Assembly: GCF_018070345.1 (NCBI RefSeq)
Contig: NZ_JAGPXX010000025.1
Coordinates: 28,660-92,659 of the forward strand
Length of the DNA stretch: 64,000 nt
Reading direction: 5' to 3'
From: Streptomyces sp. F63
Lineage (GTDB): Bacteria; Actinomycetota; Actinomycetes; Streptomycetales; Streptomycetaceae
Below are positions 24,148 through 32,044 of the stretch, piece by piece (position 1 is the first letter of the stretch; the number at the start of each line of letters is the position of its first letter). The position numbers were made by a program, and so were the translations under genes. A model generated the notes under the pieces. The model was given only the letters and a program-made list of their open reading frames with translations. It did not search any database and was not told the DNA's origin.

Positions 24148-26097
24148 ATGGACATGGAAGTCACCGCGTGGACCTCGCTCCACCATGCCGCCAACGCCAC
24201 CCGCAAGGACGACGGGCGGCCCTTCTCCCGGGCCACCGTCCGCCGCATCGGCGCCTTCGCCCGCCCCCACCGCACGCGGCTGGCCTGGTTCCTGCTGCTG
24301 AGCGTCGTCACGGCGGCCCTGGCCGTCGCCACGCCCGTACTCGCCGGGCGCGTCGTCGACTCCATCGTGAAGAGCGCGCCCGTGGGCACCGTCACCTCGC
24401 TGGCCGTGCTCATCGCCGTGATCGCGGTGGCCGAGGCCGGGCTCGGGCTGCTGGCCCGCCGGCTCTCCGCGGGCATCGGCGAGGGGCTCATCCTGGACCT
24501 GCGCGCGGCCGTCTTCGACCATGTGCAGCGGATGCCCGTCGCCTTCTTCACCCGCACCCGCACCGGCGCCCTGGTGAGCCGGCTCAACAACGACGTCATC
24601 GGCGCGCAGCGCGCCTTCAGCGACACCCTCTCCGGGGTCGTCGGCAATCTCGTCACCCTGGCGCTCACCCTGGCGGTGATGGTCGGCCTCTCCTGGCGGA
24701 TCACCCTGCTCGCGCTGCTCCTGCTGCCGGTGTTCGTGCTGCCCGCGCGCCGCATGGGCGCGCGGCTGGCCCGGCTGCGGCGGGAGGCCGCGCGGTACAA
24801 CTCCGAGATGAGCACGCAGATGACGGAACGCTTCTCCGCGCCCGGCGCGACCCTCGTGAAGCTCTTCGGGCGGCCCGCGGAGGAGTCGGCCGAATTCGCC
24901 GCCCGGGCCCGCCGGGTACGGGACATCGGCATCCGCACCGCCATGACCCAGACGGTCTTCATCACGGCCCTCACCCTGGTCTCCGCCCTCGCCCTGGCCC
25001 TCGTCTACGGCCTCGGCGGCTTCTACGCACTGCGCGGCAGCCTGGAGCCGGGCGCCGTCGTCGCGCTGGCCCTGCTGCTCACCCGGCTCTACGCCCCGCT
25101 GACCGCCCTGGCCGGGGCCCGGGTCGAGGTGATGAGCGCCATGGTGAGCTTCGAGCGGGTCTTCGAGGTGCTGGACCTGAAGCCGCTCATCGAGGAGAAG
25201 CCGGACGCGGTGCGGGTGCCGGACGGACCGGTGTCCGTGGAGTTCGCCCGGGTGTCCTTCGGCTACCCGTCGGCGGACAGGGTGTCCCTGGCCTCCCTGG
25301 AGGAGGTCGCCGTGCTCGACACCCGGGGCGGCACCGAGGTGCTGCACGAGGTGTCGTTCCGCGTGGAGCCCGGCCGCATGGTCGCGCTCGTCGGCTCCTC
25401 GGGCGCCGGCAAGTCCACCATCGCGCAGCTGCTGCCCCGGCTGTACGACGTGGACAGCGGGGCGGTGCGGCTCTCCGGCACGGACATCCGGGACCTGACG
25501 GCCGAGTCGGTGCGGGAGACGGTCGGCCTCGTCACCCAGGACGGGCATCTCTTCCACGAGTCGGTGCGGGCCAACCTGCTGCTGGCCCGCCCGGAGGCCG
25601 GCGAGGAGGAGCTGTGGGAGGTGCTGCGCCGCGCCCGGCTCGACGGGCTGGTCGCCGAACTCCCCGACGGCCTGGACACCATCGTCGGCGAGCGCGGCTA
25701 CCGGCTCTCCGGCGGCGAACGCCAGCGGCTGACCATCGCCCGGCTGCTGCTGGCCCGGCAGCGGGTGGTCGTCCTGGACGAGGCCACCGCGCATCTGGAC
25801 TCCACCTCGGAGGCGGCGGTGCAGGAGGCCCTGGCCGAGGCGCTGTCCGGGCGGACGGCCGTGGTCATCGCGCACCGGCTGTCGACGGTACGGGCGGCGG
25901 ACGAGATCCTCGTCGTCGAGGACGGCCGGATCGCCGAACGCGGCACCCACGAACAACTGCTGGCCCGGGGCGGCCGCTACGAGGAGCTGTACCGCACCCA
26001 GTTCGACGAGCCCGGCGCCGGAACGGCGGGCGGCCCCCCGGCGGCCGGGACCGTCTCCGGCACGGCCGTCGGGGCGGCCGGGGCGGCCACGGTCTGA
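24148..26097 (+). CDS. ABC exporter, fused membrane and ATPase domains
   Basis: A 649-residue half-transporter of the multidrug/lipid type. Six membrane segments occupy residues about 45-330. The ATPase has Walker A GSSGAGKST (416-424), signature LSGGERQR (520-527), Walker B VVVLDEATA, and an H-loop in VVIAHRLSTVR. An insert of about 20 residues between the first strand and Walker A is unusual but in frame. It is a single gene with its own SoxR-like promoter. I recall that SoxR of S. coelicolor controls an ABC transporter, so this may be the counterpart. The substrate is unknown. Confidence 0.92.
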   Translation: MDMEVTAWTSLHHAANATRKDDGRPFSRATVRRIGAFARPHRTRLAWFLLLSVVTAALAVATPVLAGRVVDSIVKSAPVGTVTSLAVLIAVIAVAEAGLGLLARRLSAGIGEGLILDLRAAVFDHVQRMPVAFFTRTRTGALVSRLNNDVIGAQRAFSDTLSGVVGNLVTLALTLAVMVGLSWRITLLALLLLPVFVLPARRMGARLARLRREAARYNSEMSTQMTERFSAPGATLVKLFGRPAEESAEFAARARRVRDIGIRTAMTQTVFITALTLVSALALALVYGLGGFYALRGSLEPGAVVALALLLTRLYAPLTALAGARVEVMSAMVSFERVFEVLDLKPLIEEKPDAVRVPDGPVSVEFARVSFGYPSADRVSLASLEEVAVLDTRGGTEVLHEVSFRVEPGRMVALVGSSGAGKSTIAQLLPRLYDVDSGAVRLSGTDIRDLTAESVRETVGLVTQDGHLFHESVRANLLLARPEAGEEELWEVLRRARLDGLVAELPDGLDTIVGERGYRLSGGERQRLTIARLLLARQRVVVLDEATAHLDSTSEAAVQEALAEALSGRTAVVIAHRLSTVRAADEILVVEDGRIAERGTHEQLLARGGRYEELYRTQFDEPGAGTAGGPPAAGTVSGTAVGAAGAATV

Positions 26098-26263
26098 GCC
26101 CGGCGCGGGGCGGCCGGACGGAAACCGCTGGCCGCCGTGCCCGCCGCGGGGACAGAATGGCCCGCGCCGGGCGGCGGTGGCGGGTGAGCCCGCCCCCCCG
26201 GCGCGCACGGCCCGCGGGGCGCGGCTCCGGGGCGGCAACCACGGCGGACGGAGCGGACACACC

Positions 26264-26911
26264 ATGACGGCACCCCCTGGCGGAACACCCCGGGCCGGTT
26301 CCCGGAGCGCCCCCCCGGGCCCGGCGGCCGGCCGGCGGGCCGGCGCGGACGGGGAGCCGGGCAGGGAGCCGGGCGCGACGGCCGCGGGCCGGCACGGAGC
26401 CGGCGCCCGGGGCCCGCTGGCGGCCGGCTCCCGGGTGACCGTACGGCTGGTGAAGTCGCCCCGGCCGGACGTGCGGTACCCGGCGACCGTGGTGGAGGAC
26501 GACGGCACACGGGTCGTCGTCCGGGCGCCCTGGGCGGGCGCGGCGGTGCGCGACTTCGGCTTCGTCCGGTTCGAGGCGGGCGACGTGTTCACCGAGTACT
26601 TCTGGCGCGACCGCTGGTACGCGGTCAAGGAGGTACGGGCGGCGGACGGCACGCTGAAGGGCTGGTACTGCGACGTGACCCGGCCGGCGCGGGTGACGGA
26701 CGAGGACGGCGGCACCCTCGTCGTCGCCGACCTCGACCTCGACCTGTGGCGGTCGGCCGACGGCCGCCTCGTCCTCCGCCTCGACGAGGACGAATTCGCC
26801 GCGAGCGGCCTCGCCGAACGCGACCCGAACGCGGCCGAACGGGCGGCCGCGGCCCTGGACGAGCTCGAAGAGCTGGCCCGCCACGGCGGTTTCCCGGGGC
26901 TGACCGCTTAG
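26264..26911 (+). CDS. DUF402 domain protein
   Basis: A 215-residue protein. The first 60 residues are a Gly/Ala/Pro-rich tail. The rest is a DUF402 domain (RFEAGDVFTEYFWRDRWYAVKEV, GWYCDVTRPAR, DLDLDLWRSADGRLVLRLDEDEF). The DUF402/FomD-like family includes nucleoside diphosphatases, but its activity here is unproven. The stop TAG overlaps the stop of the convergent membrane protein gene. Confidence 0.85.
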   Translation: MTAPPGGTPRAGSRSAPPGPAAGRRAGADGEPGREPGATAAGRHGAGARGPLAAGSRVTVRLVKSPRPDVRYPATVVEDDGTRVVVRAPWAGAAVRDFGFVRFEAGDVFTEYFWRDRWYAVKEVRAADGTLKGWYCDVTRPARVTDEDGGTLVVADLDLDLWRSADGRLVLRLDEDEFAASGLAERDPNAAERAAAALDELEELARHGGFPGLTA

Positions 26912-27192
26912 CGCCGCCCCCGCCCGTGCTCCCGCTCCGGGGCCGGCGGCAGCGCGGAGGGCGCCAGGCCGAACATGGCGATCTTCCGCACCGCGATCAC
27001 GGCGGCCACGACCAGGATGCTGTCCCAGGACAGGTCGTGGGACAGCCGCAGCAGGCCGGCCGCGGTGAGGAAGTCCAGCAGCACCTGCAGGGCGAGACGC
27101 GGCCTGCGGGTGCCCGCCCAAGCGGCGGCGGCGGAGAGCAGACCGGCCGCGGTGACCAGCAGCGCGGCCGTCTCCAGCAGGGAGCCCGTCAC
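26908..27192 (-). CDS. Small three-helix membrane protein
   Basis: A 94-residue protein with three hydrophobic segments (LLETAALLVTAAGLLSAAAAW, LALQVLLDFLTAAGLLRL, ILVVAAVIAVRKIAMFGLA) and a basic tail. Its start overlaps the stop of the DUF1622 gene by four bases, so the two are one operon. The function is unknown. Confidence 0.75.
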   Translation of the reverse strand: MTGSLLETAALLVTAAGLLSAAAAWAGTRRPRLALQVLLDFLTAAGLLRLSHDLSWDSILVVAAVIAVRKIAMFGLAPSALPPAPEREHGRGRR

Positions 27193-27617
27193 CCGCGTGC
27201 CCCCGCGGAGGGCGGCCCGGTCTGCTCCGTGCCCTCCGGCAGATCGTCGCCGCGTTCGATCTCCGCGCGCTCATGCGCGATCTCCCGGGCGAGGAAGAAG
27301 TTGAGCGCGGTCCGGATGGCGGCGATCGCGGCGAGCTGCCCGATCTCGGTGAAGCTGGGCGCCACCGCCGTCCGCAGCACGTCACCGGCGAGCTGGAACT
27401 CCAGGCCGAGCGCGAGGAACCGGCCCAGGGTCAGCCGGATCCGGTTGAACCCCCGCGACCGGCCGCCCCGCCGGACCAGAGCCGTCATGAAACGGGCGAA
27501 GGCCCAGACGGCGCCGGTGAAGATGACCAGGGCACCGGCCGCCTCCACCAGGCGGACCAGCAGCTCCACGGCATCGCGCAGCCAGGACTGCGGGAGGAGC
27601 TCGACGGAAAGGATCAC
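27189..27617 (-). CDS. DUF1622 membrane protein
   Basis: A 142-residue protein starting at a GTG at 27617, with a second GTG two codons upstream. The segment RLTLGRFLALGLEFQLAGDVLRTAVAP followed by IAAIRTALNFFLAREI is the DUF1622 signature. One membrane helix precedes it (AGALVIFTGAVWAFARFMTAL) and one lies in the AIRTALNFFL region. The function of the family is not known. It is cotranscribed with the small membrane protein downstream. Confidence 0.85.
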   Translation of the reverse strand: MILSVELLPQSWLRDAVELLVRLVEAAGALVIFTGAVWAFARFMTALVRRGGRSRGFNRIRLTLGRFLALGLEFQLAGDVLRTAVAPSFTEIGQLAAIAAIRTALNFFLAREIAHERAEIERGDDLPEGTEQTGPPSAGARG

Positions 27618-28437
27618 GCCCACGCGGTACCCGCCGGCCGGGCGTTCTACCGTCCCGGCCGGCCCGCCGGCCCCGCTTGGACCCGAACGGCCGCCCGGCC
27701 GGGCCGCGCCGTCCGGGTCCGGTCCCGGCGGCCCTGCCTGCCGTCGCAGGGGCGGGCCCCCGCGGTCCCGGCGGTCCCGGCGGCCCCTCGGTGGCTCCCG
27801 GTGGCTCCCGGTGGCTCCCATCCTGGGAGAGGTCTCGCACCGCCGCTGCCGACCAGCCCGCTCGGGCGCGGGCGCGGGCACGCACCCGGAACGGTCCGGC
27901 ACGGCGTGCTTCTCCTCCGTTCCGGCACGCGTGCGCCGCGGGCCCGCCGCTGCCGCAGCGCGAGAGGTCACGGAAACCGGGCGGACCGGTCCGGCGGACG
28001 ACCGAGTACATCGCCCGCCGTCTCCGTACTGTCCTGCATGCGCTGTCCGGTCATCAGATTCCTGCCCGCGGCCGCCGGTGCCCGGCCGCTGCCACGGCAG
28101 CGCGGGGGCCCCGGCCGCGCCGGCCCCGGCCCGGGCGCGGGCGCGGGCGCGGGGTGCCCGGCCGGTCCCGCGGTTCTCCGGCTTTCCGGCCCATCCGCGC
28201 GGCGTCCGGCTCCGAATGACGGACGGGGCCGGGTATCCGCACCCGGTCCCCCCGCCCGTCCCCGCGCCCGCCCCGCCGCGCGCACCACGGCGGCACGACG
28301 GCACGACGGCCGGTACTTCCCCCGGCCGGCCCCTGCTCTCTGGAGGTCGACATGACGTCAGCCCGCACCGGCCGCCCCGGGCCCGGCGCCCCGCCGGCGT
28401 CCGGGTCCCGGCGCCGGAGAACCGGAGGTGCCGCGGC
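27618..28437. other. Long intergenic region before the ECF sigma gene
   Basis: 820 bases separate the divergent DUF1622 and sigma genes. Frames crossing it are low complexity and lack conserved domains. It contains three tandem copies of gtggctcccg at 27791-27820. A lower-GC segment around 28010-28065 is the likeliest place for a sigma-gene promoter. No gene was recognised. Confidence 0.5.
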
Positions 28438-29022
28438 GTGAGAGAAGCCGTCTTCATGGGCGAGGTCTCCGCCCCCGGCCCCGATCTCGGGGCCCTGCTG
28501 GGCCGGGTCGCGCGAGGCGACCAGGAGGCCTTCGGGGCGGTGTACGACGTGGTGGCCGGACCGGTGCTCGGTCTGGTGCGCCGTGTGCTGCGCGACCCCG
28601 CGCAGTCCGAGGAGGTCACTCAGGAGGTGCTGGTGGAGATATGGCGCGGCGCGGCCCGCTTCCGGCCGGACCGTGGCAGTGCCATGGCCTGGGTGATGAC
28701 CCTCGCGCACCGGCGCGCGGTGGACCGGGTGCGGTCCGTGCAGGCCAGTTCCGACCGGGAGCACCGGGCGGCGCTGCTGGACCGGACTCCGGCGTTCGAC
28801 GAGGTGACCGAGCAGGTCGAGGCCCGGCTGGAGCGCGAGCAGGTGCGGCGCTGTCTGCGCGGCCTGACCGAGCTGCAGCGGCACGCGGTGACGCTCGCCT
28901 ACTACCGCGGCCTCACCTACCGCGAGGTCGCCGAGTTGCTGGGAGCCCCGCTGGGCACCGTGAAGACACGCATGCGCGACGGGCTCATCCGGCTGCGCGA
29001 CTGCCTGGGGGTGACGGTGTGA
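28438..29022 (+). CDS. sigK: ECF sigma factor, SigK-like
   Basis: A 194-residue sigma factor with region 2 (QEVLVEIWRGAARFRPDRGSAMAWVMTLAHRRAVDRVR) and region 4 (ELQRHAVTLAYYRGLTYREVAELLGAPLGTVKTRMRDGLIRLRDCLG). Sequence and gene order match SigK of actinobacteria (the ECF19 group), whose partner is the RskA anti-sigma factor encoded next. GTG 28438 is chosen because GGAGG lies nine bases before it; ATG 28456 is an alternative. The gene overlaps the next by four bases. Confidence 0.9.
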   Translation: MREAVFMGEVSAPGPDLGALLGRVARGDQEAFGAVYDVVAGPVLGLVRRVLRDPAQSEEVTQEVLVEIWRGAARFRPDRGSAMAWVMTLAHRRAVDRVRSVQASSDREHRAALLDRTPAFDEVTEQVEARLEREQVRRCLRGLTELQRHAVTLAYYRGLTYREVAELLGAPLGTVKTRMRDGLIRLRDCLGVTV

Positions 29023-30098
29023 GCAGGCGCAGAGGCCGCGGGGACCGCGGCCGGCCGGGTCCCGGCGGGCCGGCCGGCACCGGCTGGCCCGCCGGCCCCG
29101 GCGGGTGGCCGGGAGGCGCTGACGGACCGGGCGGACCGGGCGGGTTCGGCGGGGGCGGCCGGTACGGCGGACCGGGCGGGTTCGGCGGGGCCGGTGAGGG
29201 CGAGGGCTCCGGGGCCGGGGACGGCTCCGATCTGCACACCCTCACCGGCGCCTACGCCCTGCACGCACTGCCGGAGGACGAACGGGCGCGGTTCGAGCGG
29301 CACTTGGCGGTCTGCCCGGCCTGCGAACAGGAGGTCCTGGAGCTGTCCGCGACCGCCGGACGGCTGGGGTCGGCCGTGTCGGTGGAGCCGCCCCCGGAGA
29401 TGCGGGACCAGGTGCTGGCCCGGATCGCCTCCGTCCGTCAGGACCCGCCGGGTGTGCCCCGGCCGGCACGGCCGGAGGGCTCCCCGCCGCACGGTGCCCG
29501 GACGCACAGCGCCGGACCGCGCGGTGCCCGGCCGGACGGCGGAGGCGGAGAGGACGGCGGCGGACGCACCCGTGCGGCCGGCGGCGGACGGCGCGGCTCG
29601 CGCGGGACCTCGTACTTCGTCCTGGCGGCGTGCCTCGCCGTCCTGGCCGGCGGGCTCGGCGGAGTGGCCGTGTGGCAGCGGCAGGAGGCGCGCGACGCCC
29701 GGGCCGAGGCGCAGGCCGCGGAGCGGCGCTCGGAGCAGCTGGCCCGGGTCCTGACGGCGCCGGACGCCCGCACCGGTTCGGCGTCGCTCGGTGACGGCGC
29801 CGAGGGGACGGTCGTGGTGTCGCGCTCCGAGGACCGGGCGGCGTTCCTCGCCTCGGGGCTGCCGGCACTGCCGGGCGGCAAGGTGTACCAGCTGTGGTTC
29901 GACGACGGCGGGACGATGCGCTCCGCCGGCCTGCTCACGCTCGCGGCCGGGGAGGACACCGGCTCCGCGGCGGGGGCGGTACTGATGGAGGGCCGGGTCG
30001 GCGAGGCCGGCGGCGTGGGCATCACGGTGGAACCGGCGGGCGGTTCACCGCAGCCGACCACCGACCCCCTGGCGCTGATGGAACTCCCGGCGGTCTGA
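29019..30098 (+). CDS. Anti-sigma factor RskA-like
   Basis: A 359-residue protein. Residues 1-65 are a Gly/Pro-rich extension. Then comes an anti-sigma zinc-finger-like segment (DLHTLTGAYALHALPEDERARFERHLAVCPACEQEV). A transmembrane helix lies at about residues 196-215 (YFVLAACLAVLAGGLGGVAVW), followed by a coiled segment rich in Ala/Glu/Arg and an extracytoplasmic RskA domain (GGKVYQLWFDDGG, GVGITVEPAGGSPQPTTDPL). RskA holds SigK at the membrane and is inactivated by intramembrane proteolysis in mycobacteria. The GTG start overlaps the sigma stop. Confidence 0.9.
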   Translation: MSRRRGRGDRGRPGPGGPAGTGWPAGPGGWPGGADGPGGPGGFGGGGRYGGPGGFGGAGEGEGSGAGDGSDLHTLTGAYALHALPEDERARFERHLAVCPACEQEVLELSATAGRLGSAVSVEPPPEMRDQVLARIASVRQDPPGVPRPARPEGSPPHGARTHSAGPRGARPDGGGGEDGGGRTRAAGGGRRGSRGTSYFVLAACLAVLAGGLGGVAVWQRQEARDARAEAQAAERRSEQLARVLTAPDARTGSASLGDGAEGTVVVSRSEDRAAFLASGLPALPGGKVYQLWFDDGGTMRSAGLLTLAAGEDTGSAAGAVLMEGRVGEAGGVGITVEPAGGSPQPTTDPLALMELPAV

Positions 30099-30420
30099 TC
30101 CCCGGCCCCCGCCGGGACGGGCCGGACCGGGACGGAGCGGGACGGAGCGGGACGGGCCACAGGGGGGCCGGAGCGGAGCAGCCGGCCATCCCGCGATCCG
30201 GCGCCGGGCCCGGCCGGTTCGCGTCCGGCCCGGTGCCTTCTCGGGGGTGCCCGGCCGCGGCCACCGTCCGGCCCCGCGGCTGCCCGGTTCCGTCCAGGCG
30301 CCCGGCCGTCCGGGTGCTCCGCCCGTCCACGGCCCCGACGGGTCGCCGGGGGCGCCTGAGGCCGTCCGGGCGCGGCCGGGACGGCCGCGGCGGCGGTACG
30401 GCCCGGCCGGGCCCGGATCG
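30099..30420. other. Convergent intergenic region
   Basis: 322 bases between the convergent anti-sigma and pterin dehydratase genes. It holds a short direct repeat of cgggacggag near 30127-30156 and otherwise only GC-rich sequence. I see no gene and no single convincing terminator hairpin. Confidence 0.4.
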
Positions 30421-30726
30421 TCAGGCCACCCGGTGTTCCACCGCGATCTGCTCGATGCGGTGGGCCAGTTCGGTGTCCAGTTCGGTCACCTTCCCGCCCG
30501 CGCTGTGGGTGTTCACCGACACCGTCAGCTTGTCGTAGCTGAGCGTCAGGTCGGCGTGGTGGTTCAGGCTCTCCTGGACCCGGGCGATCTCGGTGACGAT
30601 CGCCGCCGCGGCCAGATGGCCCGCGAAGGTGTACGTGCGCTCCAGGCGGTCGCCGGTGGACGACCAGCCCGGCAGCTCGGTGAGAGCGTCCCGGATCTCC
30701 TGGGGCGAGAGCGGTTGGGGTGCCAC
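30421..30726 (-). CDS. Pterin-4a-carbinolamine dehydratase
   Basis: A 101-residue protein with the family pattern GWSSTGDRLERTYTF, ARVQESLNHHADLTLSYDKLTVSVNTHSAGG and TELDTELAHRIE. The paired histidines in NHHAD are catalytic in this family, which dehydrates 4a-hydroxy-tetrahydropterins to recycle the cofactor. The GTG start at 30726 follows GGAGGGAAG. It diverges from the MmyB-like regulator. No pterin-dependent hydroxylase is nearby. Confidence 0.93.
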   Translation of the reverse strand: MAPQPLSPQEIRDALTELPGWSSTGDRLERTYTFAGHLAAAAIVTEIARVQESLNHHADLTLSYDKLTVSVNTHSAGGKVTELDTELAHRIEQIAVEHRVA

Positions 30727-30838
30727 GGGTCTTCCCTCCGTCGGATACCGTTCCTCGGCCTGCCACCGTGGCACGCCGCGTCCACCGCGCGCCACGGCCC
30801 CGGGGCGCTGTCACTCTCCTCGGCTACCGTCGGACGGC

Positions 30839-31735
30839 ATGACGACGCATGCGGGGGACACCGGAACACCCACCCGGAACGACGCGGGGGCGCTGCTGCG
30901 GGGCTGGCGTGAGCTGCGCCGGATCAGCCAGCTGGAGCTGGCGCTGCGCGCGGACTCCTCGGCCCGGCACATCAGCTTCATCGAGACCGGCCGGTCCCGG
31001 CCGAGCCGGGAGCTGCTGCTGCGGCTGGCGGAGCGGCTCGACGTCCCCGTGCGGGAACGCAACGCCCTGCTGGTGGCTGCCGGTTACGCCCCGCGGTTCC
31101 CGGAGCGGCCGCTGGACGACCCGGCGCTGGAGCCGCTCCGCGCGGAGCTGGAGCGGCTGCTCGCGGGCTACGAGCCGTATCCGGCGTTCGTGGTCGACGG
31201 CCAGTACACGGTGGTCGCCGCCAACCGCGGGCTGGCCGCGCTGCTGGAGGGCGTCGCCGCCCCGCTGCTGCAGCCCCCGCTGAACGCCCTGCGCATCGCG
31301 CTCCACCCGGACGGCCTGGCCCCGCGCATCCGGAACTACGCCGAGTGGCGCGGCCATCTGCTGTCCCGGCTGGAGCGGCAGCTGCCGCTGGTCCGCTCCG
31401 CGCCGCTGCGCGCGCTGTACGAGGAGCTGCGCGGCTATCCGGCACCGCCCGCGCCCGGAGCGCCCGGCCCGGCGGCCGCGGCCGTCTCCGCCGCCTCTTC
31501 CCCGGCCGGATCCGCTGCCGCGGGTTCCGCCGCCCCCGGATCGGCCGCCGCCGGCGAGCGGGAACCGGTCGCGCTGCCGATGCGGCTGGAGCACGGCGGG
31601 CGGGTGCTCTCGTTCGTCTCGGCCATCGCGACCTTCAACACCCCCATGGACGTGACCGTTTCGGAGCTGGCCATCGAGACGCTGCTGCCGGCCGACGGTG
31701 AGACCGGAGCCTACCTGCGGTCGGCGGCGCCCTGA
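30839..31735 (+). CDS. XRE-type regulator with MmyB-like ligand domain
   Basis: A 298-residue protein. Residues about 13-70 are a helix-turn-helix (LRGWRELRRISQLELALRADSSARHISFIETGRSRPSRELLLRLAERLDV). The rest is the MmyB-like domain (YPAFVVDGQYTVVAANRGLAALL, LRIALHPDGLAPRIRNYAEWR, FNTPMDVTVSELAIETLLPAD), which binds a fatty-acid-like ligand in characterised relatives. An Ala/Pro-rich insert occupies residues about 205-240. Such regulators often control a neighbouring reductase, but none is adjacent here. Confidence 0.9.
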   Translation: MTTHAGDTGTPTRNDAGALLRGWRELRRISQLELALRADSSARHISFIETGRSRPSRELLLRLAERLDVPVRERNALLVAAGYAPRFPERPLDDPALEPLRAELERLLAGYEPYPAFVVDGQYTVVAANRGLAALLEGVAAPLLQPPLNALRIALHPDGLAPRIRNYAEWRGHLLSRLERQLPLVRSAPLRALYEELRGYPAPPAPGAPGPAAAAVSAASSPAGSAAAGSAAPGSAAAGEREPVALPMRLEHGGRVLSFVSAIATFNTPMDVTVSELAIETLLPADGETGAYLRSAAP

Positions 31736-32044
31736 GGCCCGCGCCCCCGAGCCCGGTGTCTCCCCGCGCCTCGCGCTCCAGGGTGTCGCACCCCACGGGC
31801 CCCGCCCGCGCACCGGGCCGAGGGCCGGCGGGCGCCGGGAGCCCGGCACCGCGGGGGTGGCTCCCCCGGGCACGCTCCCCCCTCTCGTCACCGGGGAATC
31901 CGGCAGGGCCACCACCGGCCGGCTCGGCGCATCGCCACCCGCGCGCGTCGGCGGGCCGCTCGGGGCGGGCCGCCGCTCCCGTCGCCCGGACCGCGTGGCC
32001 GGCGGCTGCGGCAGCGGTGACGGCAGCGGTGGCCGGTGGCCGCG
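31736..32044. other. Convergent intergenic region
   Basis: 309 GC-rich bases between the MmyB-like regulator and the membrane phosphodiesterase gene. No gene or clear signal is seen. Confidence 0.4.
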
